Source of the DNA: CAYLXP01 sp964387425 | Lineage (GTDB): Bacteria > Verrucomicrobiota > Kiritimatiellia > UBA8416 | Reading direction: 5' to 3' | Assembly (NCBI GenBank): GCA_964387425.1 | Contig: CAYLXP010000149.1 | Coordinates: 1 to 12,695 of the forward strand | DNA: 12,695 nt | In this document: positions 1 to 5,226 of the stretch, one piece after another | Layout of the letters: each line of letters begins with the position of its first letter | How positions within the stretch are numbered: position 1 is the first letter of the stretch | The notes under the pieces: generated by a model | Database searches by the model: none | Seen by the model: the letters and a program-made list of their open reading frames with translations, nothing else | Told to the model about the DNA's origin: nothing | Program-made: the position numbers and the translations under genes

Positions 1-2
1 TT

Positions 3-587
3 CTTCACCTTCCCGCAATCAATTGTGGAATCCTGTCTCTGGTCACCAACCCAGAGCTTGCCGGTACTTATAGAACGAAGCTCTTGCATGAGTTGAGCGA
101 ATCGCGTCGCGAAGACTACTACCCCTTCACGGCACAGATGATAGATGAGATCCACTATATGTTCCGACTGGCGCGTCCAGGAACTCCCGCCCCCATCTTC
201 GGCTCCGTGGCCAAAGTACAGCAGTGCCATGACGAGGTGGCTGTTGATTTCCTTCGCGTCTCATCAACAAAGCTCAAGTACTGCAAGATACCGCGACCAC
301 CACTTCCCGGGACTGACTCGATTGTTCCCCTCACCACGCTCCTGCAACTCAAGAAGGAGGGGCAGGATCAGCGCAACTGCGTGGGTTCATACGCCCGCCG
401 AGTATCTCAACGGGAAACCTATATCTACAAAGTCCTTGCCCCGGAACGCGCCACTCTTGCAATAGTAAGAACGTCAGGCGGAACCTGGCGTGTGGGAGAA
501 CTCAGGTGCGCCGGCAATACGGATGTTAGGGCTCAAACCAGAAAGGCCGTGCAAGCCTGGCTGGCCAGCCATTCAGTCTCTGCATAG
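3..587 (+). CDS. PcfJ-like protein, 3' part only (N-terminus outside window)
   Basis: The frame is open from the left edge to the TAG at 585-587, giving 194 visible residues, so this is the C-terminal part of a larger protein. A TTG at 84 could be read as a start, but the frame stays open upstream of it and nothing favours initiation there. The recognisable block, in the C-terminal half, is LKKEGQDQRNCVGSYARR, followed by an I-Y-K-V strand, a PERATLAI strand, GTWRVGELRCAGN and a final helix ending in VQAWL. This is the pattern of the PcfJ-like family, named after a conjugative-plasmid protein but common in chromosomes. Its molecular function is not established. The 3' end overlaps the convergent HEPN gene by 15 nt. 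The family call rests on the NCVGSY block and the order of strands, and is fairly secure. The biochemical role is unknown. Confidence 0.72.
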   Translation, partial: LHLPAINCGILSLVTNPELAGTYRTKLLHELSESRREDYYPFTAQMIDEIHYMFRLARPGTPAPIFGSVAKVQQCHDEVAVDFLRVSSTKLKYCKIPRPPLPGTDSIVPLTTLLQLKKEGQDQRNCVGSYARRVSQRETYIYKVLAPERATLAIVRTSGGTWRVGELRCAGNTDVRAQTRKAVQAWLASHSVSA

Positions 588-959
588 GAGCACGGTGCGA
601 AGCTCTTCGCGGTGCTTTCTCATGATTCTGACTGCCCGGAGAGCATCGTCTCTGGTTGCCGTTTCTCCAGGATACCGGAATAGAACGGCATACCGGGTCA
701 GTGCATCCATTTCCTCAACCCATGCTTCCCACAGAGGTTGCTCTGCAATGCACAGTCTGGTCAGGACAACCAGATCATGTGTTTTCGAGAATGCAATCGT
801 ATGCTTCTGGAGAAAAGCCTTGAGGGACTTCTCTATGCACTGCTGGGCGTGAAAGCAAATCGCATCATGATTGCGGTCTTTCCGAGCCCGCCACTCGCGG
901 AGGGCTGTTGTGAAGTCACCCTCGGCCTTATGAACCCACTCAGCCACTACTGTGTTCAT
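573..959 (-). CDS. HEPN domain protein (partner of MNT nucleotidyltransferase)
   Basis: A 128-residue, all-helical protein of the length usual for stand-alone HEPN domains. The signature is the second helix, ICFHAQQCIEKSLKAFL, then THDLVVL, then the RYPGE segment near residue 95. In HEPN/MNT pairs the HEPN partner is usually an RNase-like toxin or a substrate-binding partner of the nucleotidyltransferase. I do not see the R-x4-H-x-Y ribonuclease motif of HepT-type toxins in its normal place. R-KDRN-H just before the second helix fits only formally, so catalytic activity is uncertain. ATG at 959 is chosen because a purine-rich AGAGGGGAAG lies about 8 nt upstream. The longer frame would need a TTG at 980. 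The start lies inside the 3' end of the MNT gene (20 nt overlap), indicating translational coupling. Confidence 0.85.
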   Translation of the reverse strand: MNTVVAEWVHKAEGDFTTALREWRARKDRNHDAICFHAQQCIEKSLKAFLQKHTIAFSKTHDLVVLTRLCIAEQPLWEAWVEEMDALTRYAVLFRYPGETATRDDALRAVRIMRKHREELRTVLLCRD

Positions 960-1260
960 AGAGCGTCTTCCCCTCTTCAAGGATTGAGGTCAGAAACACA
1001 TCGTGCTGCTTGAGTCGACGTTCAATCTCGCTGGGTTTCTTGACAATCAGGTCCAGAGGAAATGTTCGATCCACGCTACGCGTGATATCGAGCGATTGCT
1101 CAACATTACGCTTGTTGTGACGCATTACTACAAGCAGATCAACATCGCTGTCATCCGTAGGATTGCCGCGGGCGTACGAGCCGAAGAGTACGATGCGATC
1201 AGGTTTGAATTCGTCCGCAACCTGTTTGGCAAACGCGTGAATTTTCCTTCTGTCGACCAT
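940..1260 (-). CDS. MNT-type minimal nucleotidyltransferase (MntA-like antitoxin)
   Basis: A 106-residue protein with the minimal nucleotidyltransferase fold of the pol-beta superfamily. Strand-turn IVLFGSYARGNPTDDSDVDLLVV, about residues 23-45, gives the full G-S-x10-D-x-D active-site motif with both metal-binding aspartates. A third acidic position is expected on the PLDLIV strand near residue 70, and an aspartate is present there. In characterised HEPN/MNT modules (HepT/MntA type) the MNT protein neutralises the HEPN toxin by transferring AMP to it. That role is inferred here from family and linkage. It overlaps the HEPN gene by 20 nt and lies 39 nt downstream of the lectin gene on the same strand, so read-through from that gene is possible. 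ATG at 1260 has no strong Shine-Dalgarno sequence. Confidence 0.88.
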   Translation of the reverse strand: MVDRRKIHAFAKQVADEFKPDRIVLFGSYARGNPTDDSDVDLLVVMRHNKRNVEQSLDITRSVDRTFPLDLIVKKPSEIERRLKQHDVFLTSILEEGKTLYEHSSG

Positions 1261-1299
1261 GGCTAGAGCTTATCTGGTATCTCTGTCGGAGACAAGATA

Positions 1300-1959
1300 C
1301 TAACCGTCCCACTCGCAGACGTACCCGGTGACCTGTGAATCATCTCCGAAGCGGACGGACCATCGGCTGCGGTTGTTGTCACTGCGCGATCTCGCTCCCT
1401 TGGTTTGCCAGCCAAAGGGCGACCTGCCGTACATGGACACGCAGCGAACCGCACCCATCTTGACTTTCGTGTCGCGGCTTCCGTCGGACGGTTCGTTGGG
1501 AGCCCATTTGAAGAAGCCACTCTCCGTCATTCCATCCCACCGCCAGTTGCCCATGGACTTGGAGAGCCCGATCCAGACAGCGCGATGCTCTTTCATTAGC
1601 CCGAACACGAAGTCGTTCTCTTCGGAGTTGTTGATGACAACGAGATGGCCTCCACGCTTCTTGCAGAGGAACTGTGCTTTGCGCCAATCCGTTTCATCTG
1701 TGTAGAGCTTATAGTGATGGCCGTCGAATTCCCGGGCATCGGGCGGAATGGTTGCCCGGAATCGATCCGCCTCTGAAAGCGACTCCAGCCCTATCTTCAC
1801 AAGCGTTCCGTCTTCCCTCTTAAGCGTCACGAGACCATCGTCACAGGACACGAGGGCAGCACGCACTTTGTTCCCGCCGATGGAGGTCCAGTCGCGATAG
1901 GCCCCCGCCTGCGCCAGCACTAATGCGGGCAAGCACAAGAGCAGTAGTACAATCCTCAT
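1300..1959 (-). CDS. Secreted SHD1 + C-type lectin domain protein
   Basis: A 219-residue exported protein. Residues 1-18 (MRIVLLLLCLPALVLAQA) form a clear signal peptide. Residues 21-70 match the SLA1 homology domain 1 pattern often seen in PVC secreted proteins (DWTS..G.KV.A.LVS.DDG.VTLK.EDG..V.I.LE.LSEAD). Residues 78-217 are a C-type lectin-like fold: helix WRKAQFLCKKRGGHLVVINNSEEN, the WIGL core at 129-132, FFKWAPNEPSDG, and closing YVCEWDG. Ligand sites look degenerate: EPS replaces EPN, and the WND-C segment before the last strand is missing, leaving C173 without its usual partner, while C99 and C215 can form the conserved long-range disulfide. A structural or protein-binding role is as likely as calcium-dependent sugar binding. 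The frame could start up to 18 nt earlier, but ATG at 1959 is the one spaced correctly from an AGGAGG. Confidence 0.83.
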   Translation of the reverse strand: MRIVLLLLCLPALVLAQAGAYRDWTSIGGNKVRAALVSCDDGLVTLKREDGTLVKIGLESLSEADRFRATIPPDAREFDGHHYKLYTDETDWRKAQFLCKKRGGHLVVINNSEENDFVFGLMKEHRAVWIGLSKSMGNWRWDGMTESGFFKWAPNEPSDGSRDTKVKMGAVRCVSMYGRSPFGWQTKGARSRSDNNRSRWSVRFGDDSQVTGYVCEWDG

Positions 1960-1965
1960 CCACAT

Positions 1966-1971
1966 CCTCCT
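1966..1971 (-). promoter_or_regulatory. Shine-Dalgarno AGGAGG fixing the lectin gene start
   Basis: A perfect AGGAGG on the minus strand sits 6 nt upstream of ATG 1959. The upstream in-frame GTG (1977) and ATG (1974) lie on or before this site, so they cannot use it. The downstream ATG also gives a textbook signal peptide beginning MRIVLL. Confidence 0.8.
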
Positions 1972-1985
1972 CATCACAGGTGACC

Positions 1986-2279
1986 CTCTGTCGAGAACTC
2001 TGCCCCAGTTGCGGGGCTAATCAACGTTCCTTCAAGCATTTGCAGCAAATTGGCTATTCTCCCCCAGGAGTTAGGCACTAGGCGCTAGGCGTTAGAGGGA
2101 AGGAGTTAGGCATTAGGCTTTAGGAATTAGTAGCTGAACCTAACAAACTAACGCCTAGCACCTAATCCCTTCTTAACTAGCGCCTAAAGCCTAGCTCCTA
2201 ACGCCTTTGACGCCCAACCCACGGCTCAGATCTCCGCTGATCTCGCTTTCATTCTTCTCATAGAACTTCTGGCACTGTC
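1986..2279 (-). repeat. Intergenic stuttering repeat, copy A (full length, 294 bp)
   Basis: This fills the 318-nt gap between the lectin gene and the oxidoreductase stop. It has three parts. 1986-2070 is a flank with a small GCCCC/GGGGC hairpin at 2002-2017. 2071-2205 is made of repeated TTAGGC/TAGGCG words in the left half and CCTAA/CTAACGCC words in the right half. 2206-2279 is the right flank with ACCCACGGCTCAG. The word region folds: 2081-2095 pairs with 2148-2162 at 14/15, and 2102-2123 with 2184-2205 at 18/22. Positions 1986-2095 match 9984-10093 of copy C without gaps at 90/110 by hand count, and 2199-2229 matches copy C at 28/31 and copy B at 24/31. No gene is visible inside it. The minus strand label follows the neighbouring genes; the element is largely palindromic. 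Confidence 0.85.
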
Positions 2280-3603
2280 ACAGATGCCAACAGCCGCGTC
2301 CGGGGCTTCCGAGAAGGTGGTTGGCGGACTCGTCATTGACGAAGCGCTCAGCCTTTGGGTCCCACGCGACAGGCCGTTCCAACTGGTAGGCCAGGTTGGC
2401 CAGTATGCACCAGCTCGCCACGCGATGACCGGACTCGATGTCCATCCCCGGGGTTTCGCGAGTCTTGATGCAATCGAGCCAATCCTTGCGGTGGTAGTCG
2501 TGAGCGCGCACACGCTTGGGAAGGGCTGATTCGATGCCCTTGGATTTGGCGTACTCCTTAACCTGTTCATCGGGAAAGACCCGCCCATCACCACCTAGCA
2601 TGATCGTCTTGCCCTTGGTTCCGTGATAGACCGCGCCAAAGTCGAAATCACCCGCCTTCACGCCGGGCTGCGCCCACTCGACTGTCAGCTTCGGATTCTC
2701 GAACTCATAGGTCACAGTGAAGTTGGTGGGGCAATCCCAAATCCCGGTAGTGGGAGCCGTTCCCGTTGCCTCGATACGGGAGGGGCCGGTTCGGTCAAGA
2801 CCAAGCGTCCAGGAAGCCAGGTTGAAGACGTGGGCACCGCGATCGCGGATCTGGCCGCCGCCCAGGTCGAGGAACCAGCGGAAGTTCCGGTGGCATCCAT
2901 CCGGGTTGTAGGGCCGACGACGGGCCGGACCAAGCCACATGTCCCAATCGAGATGATCCGGAGCCGGACCGTTGTTGGCAGGGTCGCCTCCAATCGGGTT
3001 ATCCTTGTGCCAACACACTACCTTGGTGACTTGGCCGATGCGACCATCCCGGATGAACTCTCTCACAGTGATCGCGCCCGGGTGGACGCGACCCTGCGAA
3101 CCCACCTGGACCACTCGCTTGGTGCGCCCCGCGGCATTCACCATGGCGCGCCCCTCTTCGATGGTGTTGCAAGCCGGCTTCTCGACATAGACATCTTTGC
3201 CCGCCTCGCAGGCGTGAATCATCATCAGGGCATGCCAATGATCAGGGGCCGCGATCAGGACCGCATCGATGCCCTTATCCTCCAGGAGCCTCCGGTAGTC
3301 GGAATAGACAGGGACCTCGCGAGGCAGGACCCGCATTGCCTTGGCCGCCTGTTGGGAATCTACATCGCAGATGGCGCCAACATGGTCCGCCATGCCCCTG
3401 AGGTGCGCAGTCCCCATGCCCCCCACTCCAATATGCCCCGTAACAATGCGCTCGTTGGCTCCCGGCTTTCCTCCAACACCAAGGACACCACTCGGAAGAA
3501 TCATCGGAGCCGCAACCGCGGCGGCGCCCGCCATGAAGCGTCTTCTGGAAACCGGCTTCGCCGCCACTTCACCCAACAGATTGAGAGAGTCTTTAGTTTT
3601 CAT
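2278..3603 (-). CDS. Tat-exported Gfo/Idh/MocA family oxidoreductase
   Basis: A 441-residue NAD(P)-dependent dehydrogenase of the Gfo/Idh/MocA family, usual length for the PVC exported subfamily. Residues 19-24, SRRRFM, followed by a hydrophobic stretch (AGAAAVAAPMIL), form a twin-arginine signal, implying export of a folded, cofactor-loaded enzyme. The Rossmann motif GVGGMG is at 59-64, the acidic strand end CDVD near 79-82, and the catalytic-lysine motif EKP at 141-143. The C-terminal substrate domain has LDWDMWLGPARRRPYNP and FRWFLDLGGGQIRDRGAHVFN, typical of this group. Members oxidise sugars, inositols or glycosides, or use a transient oxidation to cleave glycosidic bonds (GH109-like); the substrate here is unknown. 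The C-terminal ending ...GCWHL is the usual terminus for the group. Start ATG 3603 lacks a clear Shine-Dalgarno sequence. It is divergent from the SASA esterase. Confidence 0.92.
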   Translation of the reverse strand: MKTKDSLNLLGEVAAKPVSRRRFMAGAAAVAAPMILPSGVLGVGGKPGANERIVTGHIGVGGMGTAHLRGMADHVGAICDVDSQQAAKAMRVLPREVPVYSDYRRLLEDKGIDAVLIAAPDHWHALMMIHACEAGKDVYVEKPACNTIEEGRAMVNAAGRTKRVVQVGSQGRVHPGAITVREFIRDGRIGQVTKVVCWHKDNPIGGDPANNGPAPDHLDWDMWLGPARRRPYNPDGCHRNFRWFLDLGGGQIRDRGAHVFNLASWTLGLDRTGPSRIEATGTAPTTGIWDCPTNFTVTYEFENPKLTVEWAQPGVKAGDFDFGAVYHGTKGKTIMLGGDGRVFPDEQVKEYAKSKGIESALPKRVRAHDYHRKDWLDCIKTRETPGMDIESGHRVASWCILANLAYQLERPVAWDPKAERFVNDESANHLLGSPGRGCWHL

Positions 3604-3650
3604 CTTGGTAATGACGATATGAGAAACGCAGCTCTTGAGTCAAGGAACGC

Positions 3651-3731
3651 GGAGGTCGGAGATCCGTCTTCGCTAGGCTTCGCCGCGACACGTCGGAAGC
3701 CAGAAGTCGGAGAGCTCGGGAGAGCGGAGAG
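3651..3731. repeat. GTCGGA-word intergenic repeat
   Basis: Low-complexity sequence built on GTCGGA words (3655-3660, 3692-3697, 3706-3711), then further GGAG/CGGAGAG variants running into GAGGG. It abuts copy B of the TTAGG-type element and takes the place of that element's left half. No coding potential is convincing here. The sequence lies in the divergent gap between the oxidoreductase and esterase genes, which otherwise holds only copy B and the promoter. Confidence 0.5.
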
Positions 3732-3744
3732 GGTTCCCGGTTCA

Positions 3745-3850
3745 CTCCTAACTCCTAAGGCCTAGCAACTAACCCCTTTGCTGCCACACCCACAGCTCGG
3801 TTCTTCGTCATCCTCGTTCTCGTGTTTTTCATGTGGCTTTTGACAGTACC
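3745..3850 (-). repeat. Intergenic stuttering repeat, copy B (right half only)
   Basis: This carries the CCTAA-word half (3745-3775) and the right flank. 3770-3800 matches copy A 2199-2229 at 24/31. 3826-3850 matches copy C 10201-10225 at 21/25, including an identical 14-base end reading CTTTTGACAGTACC. The left half with TTAGG words and the GCCCC hairpin is missing. Its strand orientation is the same as copies A and C, although it sits upstream of a plus-strand gene. Confidence 0.75.
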
Positions 3851-3868
3851 CCGGGGTTCCCGTATCCT
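3840..3868 (+). promoter_or_regulatory. Sigma70-like promoter of the SASA esterase gene
   Basis: A perfect -35 box TTGACA (3840-3845), a 17-nt spacer and TATCCT (3863-3868, 4/6 to TATAAT). Transcription would start near 3875, giving a leader of about 16 nt containing GAGGAG (3881-3886) before ATG 3891. The -35 box is the terminal sequence of repeat copy B. The promoter is predicted only by pattern, but spacing and position fit well. Confidence 0.5.
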
Positions 3869-3890
3869 CCTGCATAACAAGAGGAGAGCC

Positions 3891-5102
3891 ATGAGAAAAC
3901 TGATCTGTGGGATTGTGCTGGCAGGATCACTGCTGTCGTGTTTTGGGACCACCATTGCCGGGCCGCTCAAAGTCTACATCCTGGCGGGGCAATCCAACAT
4001 GGAGGGGCATGCGGCCGTACGGACATTCGACCATGTCGGGATGGACCCGAAAACTGCACCACTCCTCAATGACATGCGCAATGCCGATGGCACACCGCGC
4101 ACGTGTGAGAAGGTGTGGATATCGTACCTCACCGGCAACAACACGGAGAAGAGCGGCAAACTCACCGCCGGCTTCGGAGCCCAGGGACGAGAGCCGAAGA
4201 TCGGCCCGGAGTTCCTTTTCGGGATTACCATGAGCAAGGTTCAGGAAGAACCGATCCTTCTCATCAAGACCGCTTGGGGCGGCAAGTCTCTACACACCGA
4301 CTTCCGCCCTCCGAGTGCAGGCCCATACGTATTCAATGAGTCCGAGCTGGAGCGGTTCACTAAACAGAACAAGAACATCGAAGAGATCAAGGCAAAGAAG
4401 GCTGCGGCAACGGGCCACTACTACCGGCTCATGATGGAGTACGTGGAGAAGGTGCTGGGAGACATCAAGAGCGTCTGCCCGGACTACGATCAAAAGGCGG
4501 GATACCAACTCGCGGGATTCGTCTGGTTCCAGGGCTGGAACGACATGGTTGCAAGCGGCACTTACCCGAACCGGGGCGAGCCGGGAGGCTACGACGCGTA
4601 CAGCGAAGTCCTCGCACACTTTATTCGCGATGTTCGCAAGGATCTGTCAGCACCGAAGCTACCGTTCGTGATCGGAGTCATGGGAGTCGGGGGGCCAACC
4701 ACCAAGTACGGTCCGGACAGACAGCGCTATAAAGGGGTCCACCAGGAATTCCGGAATGCCATGGCCGCGCCAGCCTCGATGCCTGAGTTCAAGGGCAACG
4801 TCGCAGCCGTTCTCACGGAAAAGTGCTGGGACATGGAGATCGTCGAACTGAAGGAGCGGGAAGGCAAGCTGAAGCGTCAGAAAGAAGCGATTCGGAGGCA
4901 GGTGAAGGAGAAGGTGCTGAGCAGGGATGAAGGCGCCGCAGCCGAGGAGAAGCTCTACAGCGAGACCTTCTCCAAGCACGAACTGACGGTTCTCAAGACC
5001 GGCGTATCAAACGCAGCCTATCACTACATGGGTAGTGCCAAGATCATGGCGCAGATCGGCAAGGCCTTTGCCGAGGCGATGGTGGAGCTCGGCGGCCAGT
5101 AG
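3891..5102 (+). CDS. Secreted SASA-family carbohydrate esterase (sialate O-acetylesterase-like)
   Basis: A 403-residue SGNH-like esterase. Residues 1-23 (MRKLICGIVLAGSLLSCFGTT...) are a signal peptide, so the protein acts in the periplasm or outside. VYILAGQSNMEGH (28-40) is block I with nucleophile Ser35. GFVWFQGWND (209-218) is the block with the oxyanion and Asn residues. YHYMGSA (377-383) supplies the catalytic His378. This order is diagnostic of the SASA domain (formerly DUF303), whose members remove O-acetyl groups from sialic acid, xylan or other glycans. A charged helical stretch at 317-345, probably a coiled coil, is inserted between the core and the His block. ATG 3891 follows GAGGAG by 4 nt. 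The frame extends upstream to 3822, but that part lies over the repeat and promoter and would bury the signal peptide. Substrate unknown. Confidence 0.88.
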   Translation: MRKLICGIVLAGSLLSCFGTTIAGPLKVYILAGQSNMEGHAAVRTFDHVGMDPKTAPLLNDMRNADGTPRTCEKVWISYLTGNNTEKSGKLTAGFGAQGREPKIGPEFLFGITMSKVQEEPILLIKTAWGGKSLHTDFRPPSAGPYVFNESELERFTKQNKNIEEIKAKKAAATGHYYRLMMEYVEKVLGDIKSVCPDYDQKAGYQLAGFVWFQGWNDMVASGTYPNRGEPGGYDAYSEVLAHFIRDVRKDLSAPKLPFVIGVMGVGGPTTKYGPDRQRYKGVHQEFRNAMAAPASMPEFKGNVAAVLTEKCWDMEIVELKEREGKLKRQKEAIRRQVKEKVLSRDEGAAAEEKLYSETFSKHELTVLKTGVSNAAYHYMGSAKIMAQIGKAFAEAMVELGGQ

Positions 5103-5147
5103 ATGGAGAGAGTGCTTGGCCCGATCAGGGATGAAACTCCGGGAATG

Positions 5148-5197
5148 AACATCGAACATCGAAGTGGGGACCCTCTCTTCGTTCGATGTTGGACGTT
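5148..5197. repeat. Inverted repeat between convergent genes
   Basis: Arms 5148-5163 and 5182-5197 pair at 14/16, with a perfect 9-bp inner part (AACATCGAA / TTCGATGTT) and an 18-nt loop. The left arm is itself a tandem of AACATCG words. It lies 46 nt after the esterase stop and 30 nt before the sulfatase stop, where a bidirectional terminator would be expected, but there is no T-tract on either side. It may be another intergenic repeat family rather than a terminator. Confidence 0.6.
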
Positions 5198-5226
5198 CGA
5201 GACAGACGAGTACAACGAGTGGTGCT

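Noticed and set aside
84..86. TTG start for the PcfJ-like gene
   Set aside because: The frame is open all the way to the left edge of the window with plausible protein sequence, and the family is usually much longer, so the gene is simply cut by the window.
2071..2205. Possible CRISPR array
   Set aside because: Repeat words are only 5-8 nt, vary constantly and have no unique spacers of regular length; the two halves are reverse complements.
1986..2279. Insertion sequence or MITE with transposase-type ends
   Set aside because: No terminal inverted repeats of the element as a whole and no target-site duplication could be found flanking copies A or C; the palindrome is internal.
2623..3765. 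Open frame of 380 codons on the plus strand
   Set aside because: It lies antisense to the well-supported Gfo/Idh/MocA gene and runs into the repeat region. Its translation has no recognisable motif and is explained by the high-GC codon pattern of the real gene.
3822..3890. Longer N-terminus for the SASA esterase starting at ATG 3822
   Set aside because: This stretch is repeat and promoter sequence, has no ribosome site and would put 23 residues in front of a normal signal peptide; GAGGAG directly precedes ATG 3891.
5148..5197. Standard rho-independent terminator
   Set aside because: The stem is good but neither side has a T-tract, so it is listed as an inverted repeat with terminator function left open.
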